A DNA stretch of 64,000 bases from Rhynchopus sp. YZ270_cl-10 (GCA_964035575.1 OZ037847.1:434001-498000); one strand, 5' to 3'; counted from the stretch's first letter, positions 1 through 10,890 are shown. Program-made: numbers and translations. The notes: generated by a model from the sequence alone, not told the origin.

Positions 1-1369
1 TGCCGCACCTGCACCAATGATCGCCACGTCAACCTCCTCGTCCTGCGCAATCTCTGTCTTCATGTTCTTGTGCGTGTCAAACACGTAGTCCCAGTCCACC
101 TTGAACTGCGCCGTCAGACGCTGCTCCAGGTTCGGGTCCGTTGCCTGCACCGGTGGTGTCGTGTCGTACTGGTTGAGTGCGTCGTACGGCTTCCCCTCGA
201 GCATGTGTGCAATCCATTCTCCAAGTGTGGGGATGAACTTCCCTGCCCATCCCGACGTGTAGAGCACAATGTCCTTGTTGTTGGGCACCGTGCCAGGAAG
301 GGTGTCGAGGAGCATTGCCTTGCTGGGGTCCAGCGGGAGGCCGATGATGCAGTAGGTGGTTGGGGTCCTGTCGTCCGCGTCAAGACCGGGCATGTGGTTG
401 CGCACGAAGTCGACTGTGTACTTGATGGTCTCCGTCCCGTCGCTCTGGCGCTGCGAGGGGTCGGTGAGGATGCGGTCCTGCCAGCCGGGGCACACACGTG
501 CGTAGCCGGGGGTGTCCCAGGAGGCTGACTCGGTGAAGCCGTAGAAGACCTTCTGGTCTGCTGCAGTCGGGCTGTCGGGCTCGTCAAAGACGTACCAGGT
601 GTTGTCCGGCACCTTCGTCCTGTCCTTGATCTTGAAGTACGTCGACGACATCTCCCACGTCGTGATCGGTGCCTGCAGCCCCCACTCCGAGAGGATGCTG
701 CGGTTCACGTACGCACCCCCCGCAATGACAAGCTTCTTTGTGGGGAACGACTGCGTCACGCCGCCGTTCTCTGCGATGACGGTGATCCCACCCTCGACAG
801 TCGAGGTGAAGGTGTTCACAGTCTGGTTTGCCATCAGGGTCACATTCTCCATCTCCCCCAGCACCTTGATCAGAAGCGCCTGGGTACCGTGCAGGTCGAC
901 CGACCCTCCGTCCTTCTGCAGGAACCCTGCATAGCTCTCAGGGAGGTTTGCCACGTACGGGTGCGCTGCAGTGATCTCAGCACCGTTCTGGTAAGGCGTG
1001 TACGCAAGCTTCGCCTCGTCCATGGCCTCCTCGGCAGCAGCGACGCCACCCTCCTCAGAGACAATCTGCGAGTTCCCGAACCAGAGCGAGCCCTCCTCAT
1101 AGAAGACGGGGGGGAGACCATGCGCCTTCGCAAGCGCGTTGAACTCATCCCACTGCTCACGGGCCAGCTGCGCCATGTTGATCATGTCCGGCTCGGTGTA
1201 CTGCAGGCGCATCTGCCTGCTCTGTCCCGCAGAGCTCCCCTCCTGGTTCTCAAACTCAAACTGCTCCAAAACCAGAACCTTCCTCTGTGTGCTCTCCTTC
1301 ATCACAGCGTAGGCCGCAGAAAGACCAACAGGCCCTCCTCCGACAATCACAACATCGTATTTCTCCATC
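1..1369 (-). CDS. FAD-dependent oxidoreductase with a second FAD domain starting (partial)
   Basis: The reading frame is open for 456 codons from the ATG at 1367-1369 to the window edge, so the C-terminal part is missing. The N-terminus has a Rossmann dinucleotide motif (DVVIVGGGPVGLSAAYA, residues 5-21) followed by an SSAGQSRQMR segment, as in sarcosine oxidase / DAO-family flavoenzymes that covalently or tightly bind FAD. A typical DAO C-terminal segment follows (GLPLDPSKAMLLDTLPG, then YTSGWAGKFIPTLGEW). After a linker (HKNMKTEIAQDEEVDV) the last visible residues, AIIGAGAA, begin a second GxGxxA FAD-binding motif. The protein is therefore probably a fusion of two flavin oxidoreductases. 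The substrate is unknown; amines or N-methyl amino acids are typical of the first domain. A (GTTT)n tract lies just upstream of the start. Confidence 0.85.
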
Positions 1370-1370
1370 G

Positions 1371-1396
1371 TTTGTTTGTTTGTTTGTTTGTTTGTG
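1371..1396. repeat. (GTTT)n microsatellite in the 5' flank
   Basis: About six copies of GTTT abut the start codon of the flavoenzyme gene. On the coding strand this is an A-rich (AAAC)n leader. Confidence 0.8.
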
Positions 1397-2371
1397 AGGT
1401 TTTCTTTTAGCTGCAAGGTGTGGAGTGTGGTGGGCGTTGAGGGTGACAACAGCGAGAAGAAGGGGTGGTTAGAGAGAGATTCTAATTATTGAAGGGAGAA
1501 AACAAGAAAAGATTTTGAAAGACGTGCCTCATGTGAGAACATTACAAATAATAATAGGGGAAAAGCAGAGGAACTGAAAAAAGGACGACAATCGAGACCC
1601 AATATTCAAGAAAAATGGAGGTTTTTACAACATTTCCTTAAATAGTAGTTAGGATCAAACTTCACACGAAGCTGTCAAAGAAGTGAAGTTGAAAGTGCAG
1701 AAAAGAAAAAGAAAACATGATTTGGCTCCATAAACTTTCAAACCAAGCGAAGAGAAAATTCAAGAATGTTCGACAGCTACATCCATTCGCATACTGCTCG
1801 AGCGACTCGTTGCTCTTTGCTTGTTGGCTCAAAAGACTACAAAAGAACATTATACCTAGAGTCGTAAATTAAGTGTACACTTTCCCAAACCCCACAAACA
1901 TGATTTATTAGGCAAAACAGATAGCCAACCATTGTTCCTTTTTGTTTTTATTTACCACCTACTTTTGTAACCCGCCCTTACCCCCCGGGATTCTCACACC
2001 GTTTCGAAGTTAATATTTTAGTTGCTGTTAAATAGTCCCCAACCCCAAATCACCGCACACCACCCCTCCATCCCGACAGAAGTGCTGCTCCAGACAAACA
2101 CCCCACCTGACTGGCGTCAAAAGCTAGATTTGGCGATGGAAAACAGAAGAAAACCTTCACAAATCACGGTGATGGTGGTACTAAGGTTTTTGGTGATATC
2201 TTCAAAGTATGTCATGAAACACGTCATATAACGTGTCATATCACCAAAAACCTTAGTAACATCATCACCATGAAACAAAGAAAAGTATGCCAGCACCTTC
2301 CCAGTACTTGCACATTTTCAATGTTCTTCGCCACCATTACCCCCTTCAGACCCCCTCCCCCTCAAAAATAC
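1397..2371. other. Intergenic region, no gene seen
   Basis: AT-rich spacer between the flavoenzyme start and the 3' end of the cyclotransferase-like gene. It holds a partial class B motif (GAAGTTGAAAGTGCAG, 1684-1700) and the 102-bp hairpin at 2168-2269. Short ORFs here have no convincing coding character. Confidence 0.6.
2168..2269. repeat. Near-perfect 32-bp inverted repeat (MITE-like hairpin)
   Basis: Arms 2168-2199 and 2238-2269 are inverted copies with two mismatches in 32. They contain the core CTAAGGTTTTTGGTGATAT and its complement. The 38-bp loop holds a second small palindrome (CACGT...ACGTG). I saw no obvious target-site duplication, so it could be a solo MITE or a structured element in the 3' UTR of the cyclotransferase-like gene. 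Confidence 0.75.
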
Positions 2372-3178
2372 TCATTTAACATTCCCCTCTCCACAGGTGA
2401 ATTGCATCTCATAACAGTCCTTCGGGAGGGGAAGCCCGGTGAGGAGTTTTTGCATACGCGACTTTTCCTTTTCGTCTGTGGTGATGGTGTGCACGAGCTC
2501 TGCAACATCGCTGAAGTCCAACTCTTCTGCGACAATGGCCAACGCACCCTTTTGGACACACTCTTCAAAACGCCGGTCTACCGACGGGATTTCCTCTAAC
2601 GCTAACGGCGCACCTTTCACCGCCAAGGCACCAGCCTTATGAGTGTACGTCAAAGCCTCATGCAGGACGTCACCATTTCCAAACTTCAAGGAAATGTTTT
2701 TAAGCTTGACATAATGGTAACCACCCTCTGTTTCGTGCATGCGGGCGACCTGCGCTTCGGTCAGAAAGGTTGCGTGGATGCTGAGGGTACAGCTGCTGGG
2801 GTAGAGGGTGGCAGGGATGCTTCCGTAGCCGGTGAGCCCTGCGCTGTAGACCGTATCGAATCCGGTCAGTGTGCAGGCAAGAACAGGAAAGACTTGGTCT
2901 GCAAAAGAGTGTGCCGGAAACTTCCGTGCAAGCTGTTGTGGAGATGCGTTGCTCCCGCAGGCGAGCACGCAGATGCGTGGTTCTGTCTCCCCCTTCAGCC
3001 ACTCCCGCCCGTCTGCCACCTCCTCCGCCTCTCCACTTCCACAGTTAAACAAAAAGTCTCCGGACGGTCTCGGATAAGGATACGACACAGCCCTATGTAA
3101 CACCTTAGAATCAAACTTTTCTCGCTCCTTGGGACTCATCTTTTCCAAAACAGACATAGTTTGGACACCCCCATCCAT
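2372..3178 (-). CDS. Gamma-glutamylcyclotransferase-fold protein
   Basis: A 268-residue protein. I chose the ATG at 3178 (MDGGVQ) over an in-frame ATG at 3283, because the upstream stretch is a class B repeat and a candidate acceptor (TCCAG|ACC) lies just before 3178. The motif ACGSNASPQQL matches the YGSN substrate-loop signature of GGCT / AIG2-type folds. ETEGGYHYVKL resembles the glutamate-bearing motif (E-G-x-Y-Y) holding the catalytic acid. Family enzymes release 5-oxoproline from gamma-glutamyl dipeptides, linking it to glutathione turnover. The N-terminal ~60 residues are unassigned. No membrane segment is visible; cytosolic location is inferred. Confidence 0.7.
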   Translation of the reverse strand: MDGGVQTMSVLEKMSPKEREKFDSKVLHRAVSYPYPRPSGDFLFNCGSGEAEEVADGREWLKGETEPRICVLACGSNASPQQLARKFPAHSFADQVFPVLACTLTGFDTVYSAGLTGYGSIPATLYPSSCTLSIHATFLTEAQVARMHETEGGYHYVKLKNISLKFGNGDVLHEALTYTHKAGALAVKGAPLALEEIPSVDRRFEECVQKGALAIVAEELDFSDVAELVHTITTDEKEKSRMQKLLTGLPLPKDCYEMQFTCGEGNVK

Positions 3179-3240
3179 GGTCTGGAGTTTGAAGTGGATA
3201 AGAAAGGGGAAGATGGATTGAATTGCATTCAAAAAAAAGT

Positions 3241-3281
3241 GAAGTTGATAGTGCAAACGCCTCAGGGACGCAGGCACTGAC
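3241..3281 (-). other. Class B hairpin motif
   Basis: Read on the plus strand it contains GAAGTTGATAGTGCAAACG, then a CTC...GGGACGCAGGCAC hairpin region. On the minus strand it ends in a T-run. It lies about 60 nt upstream of the ATG of the cyclotransferase-like gene, before its presumed splice acceptor. Other copies are listed separately. Confidence 0.65.
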
Positions 3282-3677
3282 ACTCCGTGGGAAAAAAAGG
3301 AGGGATTAGCAGGGGGGAAAAGGATATTAGCGGGGTTCGTTTGGAGAGAGGGGTTGGACGGCCCCTTGTACTATGGAACCCGGATACTTTGTCTATTTTT
3401 GAAAAAAATGTTGTTTAGGTTAGAGCAGACAAAATTGGGTAGCACATTTTTTTTTTTCCCCGCCTTCTTTTTTTCATCACGTTTTTATAAAAGAAAGAAC
3501 TGCTTTTTTGAAGCGTTTTGCACACCGTTATGCAAAAATCTGCACTTTGTCCTCAGGCTAGCCCAGCCAGGCCTACCCCCCTCCCCCACCCGGCATCCGC
3601 AATTGTTATTCTGCTGGAAACCCCCACACACACTATCAACCTATCCACACACCCCCCCGACCCAACTACTGTGGGAC

Positions 3678-4101
3678 TCACAGAGTGAGAATAACACGGT
3701 CGTGCATCTTTGCTCCTGTGGGGGAAGAAAGGGGGTTAAAAAAAGAAATGCAAAAGCCCTCTCCAGTGTATCTGAAGAAGAAGAAGAAAATTGAAGGGAA
3801 AAAAAATACCTGTGCTGGTCTTGGGAAGACGCGCGTTCTCTGCAATCTCTTTGAGGCCAAGCTCGGAGAGCGCGGCCAGCGCAGCCTCGAGAAGCGCAGT
3901 GTCGACCTTAGGGTCGAAGAAGAGCTTAGCGTTCTTTGCGAGGAGCGCTTTGCTTTCGTCGGACTTCTTGTCGTCTGCGACACCCGGCGCGACAGGGTGC
4001 TCGCCCTGGTCATACGACATGTTCTCAGGCAGCTTTGTCAAGATCTCTGCCTTCTCAAAGTCCTTAAACACACACAAACGGAAGTCCTTTTGCGCCGTCA
4101 T
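3678..4101 (-). CDS. Small uncharacterised protein, two exons
   Basis: Exon 1 is 3810-4101 and exon 2 is 3678-3715, joined by a 94-nt intron (3716-3809) starting GTATTT and ending CCCCCACAG, with a TTTAAC branch-like site. The spliced product is 109 residues and starts MTAQKDFRLCVFKDF. The middle is alanine/leucine-rich and helical (DTALLEAALAALSELGL). The end is AKMHDRVILTL. I do not recognise the family. The clean intron and GC-rich coding pattern support a real gene. A candidate trans-splice acceptor (CATCCACAG) lies about 15 nt upstream of the ATG. Confidence 0.7.
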
Positions 4102-4320
4102 TTTAAATGGGTGCTGTCTGTGGATGAGATGGCAGAGAGGGGATTGAAGATGCAAATAGATGTCATGTGCAAAAAAAATGTTCCGTTTTTTTTAAATCTA
4201 TGAGACAAAACAGTGCAAATAATAAAGTAGGTATCCATGCAGGTACACCTCCTGACTGACCCACGATGCCAGCCAGAGGAGACGCAGAAATAAAGTAGAA
4301 AAGTAGAAGGGAAAAAAATG

Positions 4321-4364
4321 GTCAAATTGACAATGCAAACGTTTCTGCGGACGCAGGCACTTTG
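4321..4364 (-). other. Class B hairpin motif
   Basis: On the plus strand it reads ATTGACAATGCAAACG, followed by TTTCTGCGGACGCAGGCAC. The stem CTGC/GCAG closes a GGAC loop exactly. Confidence 0.7.
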
Positions 4365-4760
4365 TGTGTGGGGGACAACGTGTGAAATATTTAGGCTAAA
4401 AATAGAAGTGTTCAATAGTGAGTCAATTGACAATGTGCATGAATTATTGTGTGGCCTCTGCAGACCGTGGGCATGAGATAAGCAAGCAATACTAACCGGG
4501 GCAGAACAGAAGTTGTTTAGATGAACCAAAAACCTCGTGTATAGTTCAAAAAATCAAAACAAAACATAAACAAACATAAAACACAAAACCGCAATTTGCT
4601 GTGACGAACAAACAGTTGCACCTCACCGAATCTCACAGCGCTGGTAAAGGGTGGTGGTCATTGCGCACTCCCCTTGAGCTTGGAAAAACTCTGCTTCGGA
4701 CTGAAAGTCAGTCTTGACAACTTCTTTGCAGCTTCGTTCTTACAAAAAATGAAACTTGAA

Positions 4761-4783
4761 ATGAATGTGCATCTCGTGCACAC
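4761..4783 (-). other. Class A hairpin motif
   Basis: On the plus strand, ATGAAT is followed by the perfect stem GTGCA-TCTCG-TGCAC. The stem sequence differs from other copies but stays paired, and the TCTCGTG core is kept. Confidence 0.7.
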
Positions 4784-4837
4784 CAAAAAAAAACAAACAA
4801 ACAAACAACTGCTAAGATGGGCCCGAACCTCTCATAC

Positions 4838-7456
4838 AGTCCCGCCTATAAATAATAGCGTTTTATTTTATAAAATCCTAATTAGTGACATTATAATTTA
4901 TAAAGTCGTTAATTAATTTTTTTTTTTTCCCCCGGCGGAGCCGAAATTTTTTTTCGCCTGTACAAGTGACGACGGGTTTGTGTGGGTTCTGTTGGAGGAA
5001 TGTGTGGAGAAAGAGGTGTGTAATCAGTGATACACGGAAGTAAAAAAGCGAGGAGGGGGTGATTTAGTCTTTGATATCTGGCCCTTTTTTTGTCTCTTTA
5101 TGCTGATCATTTATTGTGAGGGTTCTTTTTTTCGCGTCAGTGGTCTCGCCTTACTGCTTCAGGATTGCGAATCTGTAGGAGAGAATGTTGCGTTGCAGTT
5201 TAATTCAGGGAGAGAGAAGTGGTGCGTACCTGTCCGCGCTTTTTTCGTGGCAGTGCCTTCTCCATCGACAGGCTCCGGGGCGCTGCGCTTTGCCCCCACT
5301 GGGGTCACTGGCGGGTTCAGCACTAACGCGGTCGGTGCCGCTGGCGGGTTCACTGGGGTCACCATGCTGAAGAGCGTGCGCTGACCCTTCGGCGGGGGCT
5401 TGCTTTTTGTGGAGGGGCGACCCTTCGGCTGGGGCTTGACTGCTGGCTTCGCTGCTGGCTTCGCTGCTGGCTTGACCTGGTGCGGCGCATCAGTGCGGTG
5501 CACTGGTGGTGGACCTCTGGCTGCAGGGAGGCCTTCCGCAATCTCCCTCCCCTCCGTCGATCCCTCCACCGCTTCCGCTTCCTTCAGCAAGAGGTCACCC
5601 CTACGCTCTTCGTCCCACAGCTGCAGGTAGTCGTCCCAGACGACGGGGACCTCCTTGCCGTTCCCTTGAATGGGCTGCGGCAGGCCCATCACGCGATGCA
5701 CGCCCACCATCCCCCACGACTGCTGCACTGCCTCCCTGCCCAACTTCTCCACGGCCCCGGACAAGCAACGGTACTTGATGTACCGCTTGTAGGGCAACTT
5801 GCCCCACGCCGCAGCCCCGCCGTTCTCCCCTGGGGGAGCTATCTTCCCAGCCAGGATCTTCGCAGCGGTGGCGTCGTCGTACCCCTGCACCTGCTCCTTC
5901 ACCCAATCGTGGTATCCACTCACGCTGTGCCTCTTCAGACAGCTGATCACAAATTGATCAGCTGGCTGAAAGAGGTGCGTGAGGGACTTGGGGATGTAGA
6001 GAAATTTAATCCACGAAGGGATTGCAACTTCAGTGTGCTGGGGGGCCTGGTCGATCAACAGGTAGACGCAGCACTCCACGACCGCTTCTTCTGCCTCAAC
6101 AACTGGTGCCGGCGGTGCCGGTGGTGCTGCTGTTGCTTCCCTGTGGTTAGATAAAAGGTACTTCTCCACGACGCCTTCGTCCAGAATCTTCGGGTCCCGC
6201 ATCATCTCCTTCACCAACTCCACTGAGAGCAAGCTAGCTGGTGTTTGCGTGGACTGGTCGATGCGGGTGGGGACAGGGGCTGCTGATGTTGTTGATGCTG
6301 TGGACGTCGGGGGGGCAGGCACGGACTGCTTGCGCTCCGCAATCACTTTGGCCCTCACAGGACCCATAACGGCGACGAACCGTTCCATGAACAACTTCCA
6401 TGTTGCTGCGTTCTGGAAGTGGCTCGCCGGCTGGTGCATCTGCCAGATGCGGGGGTTCTCCTCTTCCGGTGAGACACGGGCGTGCACTGCCGACGTCTCC
6501 CCCTTCCAGATCTGCTGAAGCGCAACCAACTCTCCGTCAAGGGACGAGAGGGCCGAGCAGGTGAAGCCCAGCTTCTCGTCCTTGACCACCACCTGCAACT
6601 TCTCCCCCTTCTTGCAGCGGTGCTGGTCGTCGAGTTTTACGAAAAACTCGTCGACGTTGAGGACGAGGCGGGGGTCAGTACCCTTCAGGACTTCGAGTGC
6701 GGTCCACCACGCCCGTCCCTCGGTGATGACGTCCGCGAGGGGGACTGTGCGGTCGGTAGTTGCTGTGCGGACGCGCATGCCGTTCGCCTCCATGGTCGAT
6801 TTCGCCCACGAAGCCGAAAATACCTGCACACCAGGAATCGGCTGCACCGAGTTCGTGTCCCGCCTCATCTTCACCACCATCCCCCTCGCAAGCGACGCAA
6901 ATCGGTTGGCTGTTATGGCCCAGCCGAACTTGCGGGTCATCCCCGTAAGGTTGAGAAGCCTCTTCAGCTCCTCGGGGTTCAAAAGAGCCTTGGGCCCCCT
7001 GGTCGCGGGTGTGAAGTACGAACCGCTCTCTCTTTTGTGGGTTTTGTACTTGGAGATGGTGGGCGCAGAAATATGGCGTCCTGGGTGAGCGTCATTCCAC
7101 CAGACCATCACATCAGCGAGCGGTCTGTCGCCCGCCATGGCGTAGTCTGTGATGGTGACAATCTCCTCGGCGGTGAGGACAGTCCTCGTCTTGGTCTGGG
7201 GTGCAGCCTGCTCGACGATGATCACATCTTCGGCGTTGCGGTTCATCGTGTCGAGAATCGTGGGCAAAGACATTGTGGTCGAAGATGAGAAAATATACAG
7301 AGGGTTTGGTAAGGATTTAGGTAGGGGTTTGGGTGGGCAAACTGTAATTTATAAAATCTTAATTAACGACGTTTTAATTTATAAAGTCACTAATTAAATA
7401 TTTTCAAATTTGGTCAAATTTATAAATTAGAAATTCACTAATTAGAGGCGGGACTG
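4838..7456 (-). mobile_element. Complete pogo-type (Tc1/mariner superfamily) DNA transposon
   Basis: The element starts CAGTCCCGCCT at 4838 and ends AGGCGGGACTG at 7456, flanked by TA on both sides (target-site duplication TA). Subterminal sequences share ATTTATAAAGTC and TTAATTAG/TTAATTAA blocks in inverted order. The interior carries one long transposase gene (5159-7273). Terminal CAGT and the TA duplication are typical of pogo-like elements. The uninterrupted ORF and intact ends suggest a young, possibly active copy. Confidence 0.9.
5159..7273 (-). CDS. Pogo-like DDE transposase with PIP-box-like tail
   Basis: A 704-residue transposase for cut-and-paste movement of the surrounding element. 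The N-terminal ~110 residues probably bind the termini (helix-turn-helix-like: SAPTISKYKTH). The DDE_1 catalytic core shows D208 in VLNVDEFF, D408 in LLIDQAPQHT and D439 in LFQPADQF, i.e. a DD30D spacing expected for pogo. A ~100-residue low-complexity insertion (roughly 300-395) separates the first two Asp. The C-terminus is Lys/Pro-rich with AKPAAKPAVKP repeats and QRTLFSMV (631-638), resembling a PCNA-interacting box. Many strong shadow ORFs on the other strand come from its GC-rich codons. Confidence 0.9.
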   Translation of the reverse strand: MSLPTILDTMNRNAEDVIIVEQAAPQTKTRTVLTAEEIVTITDYAMAGDRPLADVMVWWNDAHPGRHISAPTISKYKTHKRESGSYFTPATRGPKALLNPEELKRLLNLTGMTRKFGWAITANRFASLARGMVVKMRRDTNSVQPIPGVQVFSASWAKSTMEANGMRVRTATTDRTVPLADVITEGRAWWTALEVLKGTDPRLVLNVDEFFVKLDDQHRCKKGEKLQVVVKDEKLGFTCSALSSLDGELVALQQIWKGETSAVHARVSPEEENPRIWQMHQPASHFQNAATWKLFMERFVAVMGPVRAKVIAERKQSVPAPPTSTASTTSAAPVPTRIDQSTQTPASLLSVELVKEMMRDPKILDEGVVEKYLLSNHREATAAPPAPPAPVVEAEEAVVECCVYLLIDQAPQHTEVAIPSWIKFLYIPKSLTHLFQPADQFVISCLKRHSVSGYHDWVKEQVQGYDDATAAKILAGKIAPPGENGGAAAWGKLPYKRYIKYRCLSGAVEKLGREAVQQSWGMVGVHRVMGLPQPIQGNGKEVPVVWDDYLQLWDEERRGDLLLKEAEAVEGSTEGREIAEGLPAARGPPPVHRTDAPHQVKPAAKPAAKPAVKPQPKGRPSTKSKPPPKGQRTLFSMVTPVNPPAAPTALVLNPPVTPVGAKRSAPEPVDGEGTATKKARTGTHHFSLPELNCNATFSPTDSQS

Positions 7457-8254
7457 TATGTTGTCACAAAACTAAGAAAGAAACCTTGTAGAAAAGCACG
7501 GGCTCAAAAAATATGACGTGACATACGCCCTCTCTTCGTGACAGTGTGCCTAAAAAAGTTTGTAAGATGTCACGTTTGCTTTGGTCACTTAGAAACAATA
7601 GTAACTCTGACAGGTAAGTAAAAGGGGAAAAAAAAGGTTTTTTCGTTGATTGCACAATTACCCTGTTGGAGGGGTGGTTGGCGACCGTATCTGAGGAACT
7701 ATTTCTCCTTTAAGCTACGCTTTAGGTATAACAATAGAACACAGCAACCACAGATGGCACAAATACCATAATATAGTTGCACAACAATACACACAAAAAA
7801 GCCCAATATGCACCTAAACCTCTCCAACCTCTAGTTAGGGCTCAAGATGGAAATCATCAGAAAACACGCACACACACTCTCTATTTAACAAAACGGCACA
7901 TCTAACCCATTCCCCCCCCCTCCTTCACCCCCCACCCTATCCACTCGAATCTATGAGTGCTCCTTTAATCATCTGAACACCGCCAGCCACCAGGTGGTCT
8001 GCGACATAATACCCTTTTTTTTTTGAAAAATTAGTCGTATCAGTGTAGACACCTGCCTACACACTGTCTATACGATTGCAGAGTCACTCCATGCAATAGT
8101 CGCAGTCAAGTTTTTTATTTTTGAAAAATTGTTGGAATAGTGTAGCTGCCACCTGTGCAAGCTCCACTGTTTTTTATTCAACCCACGCTCCCTCTATTCT
8201 CCGTATCATTCTTCATCGTTTTTACGACCACTTCTCTTTTTTTCACTTTTTTTT
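7457..8254. other. Intergenic region, no gene seen
   Basis: AT-rich spacer between the pogo element and the 3' end of the TTLL gene. It holds a divergent class A motif near 7525-7553 (CATACGCCCTCTC...CGTGACAGTGTG) and poly-A/T and poly-C tracts. Confidence 0.55.
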
Positions 8255-10670
8255 TTATGCAAACCCCGAAAGCCTCCTGGCACGCTGCGGGACCACCGAC
8301 GGTGCGTACACCTTAGTGGCAGAGCGGAGAGAGGAGCTTGGGTGCGCAATGTTGAGGTTCGACCTTGTACGCAGCCCTGACGACAGAGGTGGCGTTTCGC
8401 GAACCGAAGGGCGGTGCTGGTTTGCGGGAGCACATTGCCCACGGGGTGGCGGCGAACGCACACCTACATCACCTTCCACAAACTTCAACGGCTTCATCGG
8501 CGGAGAAGGTGGACCACCCCCTCCTCCTCCTCCTCCCACCTTCCCTGCATTCGCAGATTTAGACCTACAACACAAAGGATCGGGTTTGCGTAGAGCTGTT
8601 CCACCCGACTTCCGTCGTTTCGGCGAGCCTGAACCCATTGTTTTGTCAGTTTTCTTTTTGCGAGCTGGGCTGACCATTGAGGGTTCACTCCGTTTTTGTT
8701 TCGGAACTGCGGCACGTTTGATGGGATGTGTTGTTGCAGCGGATCCAGGGCGTTTCTTTGCTACCCCCATGCAACCTACAACGTCATAGAGCAGTGCGCG
8801 ACACTCTGCCTGCATATCTGGGTCTTCACTAGGGTAGACCCTAACAAAACCCTCTAACACCGCCGCCTCCGCCACCTCCCTCCGTTTCAACGCCTTTTTC
8901 CGCATTTTTTTTAGCCCCAAAGAAATGCACATTGCCTCCTGCTCTCCATTTTCCCCTTTCTTCGCAGCATCCACTAAAGGCTTTGTTGTTAATGGCCGGA
9001 TTTTCCCTTTGCGAGACAAAGAAATTAGCTTAAATGCCTCAGTCAACATGCTTTGCTTAAGCGCCGCATCGAAAGGCGTATCGGTGACGAGAGAAGGAGA
9101 GTGATTCACCTCACAGAGCAGAGGTTGGAGTTTAGAGTCAACCAAAACATCAAAACCTAGCAGTTCAAAGCAAGAGAAGCCGTCCTCAGAAGGGTTGTTC
9201 GCAGTAGCCACATTGAAGCTGGTTGATAACGAAGGGAGAATGGCAAAAACAGATTTAACGACCATTTTATGAACTCTCTGCCAGAACGCAGCAGAATCTT
9301 CTCCTCGCTCTTCAAGAAATTTGCTTAAAAATGCGAAGTTCCGCTTTCCCCCTATGTCACCGTCACCTACGACAAATTCTTTATGCCTTTTGTTTACAGA
9401 ATAGTTGGAAAGATGCATGCAAAGCGTTCTGCTGTTCGAATCATCAACGCTTTCAAAATTTTCACTGCACAGCCTAAGAAGACCTTCGTTGTAAAAGAAA
9501 ATCCGCGGTGGAGACACAGAAAGGATCAGAACGTAACAACGTAGGTCGAACTTTTTGTTTTCAATCAACAACGGATCTGCGAGGTACTCCTGCACCACGG
9601 TGCCTTCGAAACATGAGGTGCTAGGATTGCTTGTTAAATAGATGCCTTTTCCCATGCAGCCGCCATTTGGCTTGACTATGTAGTACGGCTTTTGTACAGT
9701 TTTCTTCCGTTTTGGCGCTTTAACTAAAGATTGTCGATGCTTCGAAAAATCCGAGAATTCAGTAAAACCTAGTGGCATAATGTCGCAATAGGCAGGTAGT
9801 AGCTTTGCCAGCCTATTAATGTTCTTCACCAGCGGCACCTTCCGCCCGATCTGGTCCATCCCCGGGAAGTGGTTGATCAGCATCTCGCTCGCTGCGGACT
9901 GTGTTACCTTTTCAACTGAAACAGACATTTCGGACCAGACGATATCAATTGGAGGCAATGCTGGTGGTGGTGGAGGCTCTTCGTATACCCCTTCAGAGAG
10001 AATGCCTTCTGTTGTCTGTATGTTGTTTGTTTTTTTTTTTTTATTTTCGTCTCAAAATCACCTAAAATAGCCTGAATTATTCCAAAAAAAAACCCCAACT
10101 TTGCCACCTAATCTTGATAATTCGGAAAAGGGAAGATTATTTTCGTTGAACGGAGTTAAAAAAAACAGTGTAAAGGGGACGTACCTGAGTCCGCAGACGC
10201 GATCCTATGTAAGAGTCATCCATCGGGTTGAAAAACGAATTCGTTTCCTGCCTACCCCTAGATATTTCATCCGAGACAGTCCCAGGGCGTGGGGGGTATG
10301 CGGGGTATGCTTTCTGCGCTGCCTTGTCTTTTTTGGAGGGTTTGAACACTTTGAGGCCAGCGGCAATGGCGGCACGCTTGACAACTGGCTGGCGAGAAGC
10401 AGAGAGGTCGATTGTAAGCTGCGTGCGACGTGGCTTCTTCGCTTGGGGTGAGGTCGAGAACTCTCTATCCGCCTCTGGGGATGGGTAGGGGGGGTGGGAT
10501 GGGTAGGACGGCCTTGCATGCTCTGTACTGGCCGCAGTAAGCCCCTCATCGTCACTCTCGTTCTCCTCTTCTTCGTCTACATCAGCAAAGGCATTCTGCA
10601 CCAAACCCCTTGCCTGCATCGCTGTAGGGGTCACTGTCGAATCCGTTTCCACATCGTCATAACGCTCCAT
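8255..10670 (-). CDS. Tubulin tyrosine ligase-like (TTLL) polyglutamylase-type enzyme, two exons
   Basis: Exon 1 is 10185-10670 and exon 2 is 8255-10015. The 169-nt intron begins GTACGT and ends CATACAG, and the phase-0 join gives RLRTQ|TTEGIL. The product is about 748 residues. Residues 1-160 are acidic and low-complexity. The TTL domain follows: YYIVKPNGGCMGKGIYL (nucleotide-binding lysine and glycine loop), TVVQEYLADPLLIENKKFDLRCYVLI, HLSNYSVNK and FELLGFDVLVDSKLQPLLCEVNHSPSL (metal-binding Glu/Asn). These are hallmarks of TTLLs that add glutamate chains to tubulin in axonemes. The C-terminal ~200 residues are basic with a Gly/Pro stretch (VGGGGGGGGPPSPP) and may bind microtubules. No other gene lies between the two exons. 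Confidence 0.85.
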
Positions 10671-10890
10671 AAGAATGTTTGGGTTGTATTAATTTTGTGA
10701 AAATCAGTGTTTAGGGCAAATCCCTGAAAGATAGCTGAACGTTGTCTTTGATATCAGATTTTAGAGTGGGTCACGCCTGAACGGAGTATATCCGAGTTGT
10801 GTTTGTGTACAGTTTCTAGGTGGAGTGGTAATGAAAGAGAGAGAGAGAGGGGGCAATCGAAGTACCATGGAGATAAAAGAAAAGTTGAGA

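Larger units (their letters stand above)
4110..4837. other. Intergenic region with three hairpin motifs, no gene seen
   Basis: Spacer between the small two-exon gene and the pogo element. It contains a class B motif at 4321-4364 and class A motifs at about 4520-4545 and 4761-4783. No convincing coding sequence. Confidence 0.6.

Noticed and set aside
6482-7288. 268-codon plus-strand ORF across the pogo transposase
   Set aside because: Exact antisense of a gene with clear DDE motifs; no family resemblance of its own.
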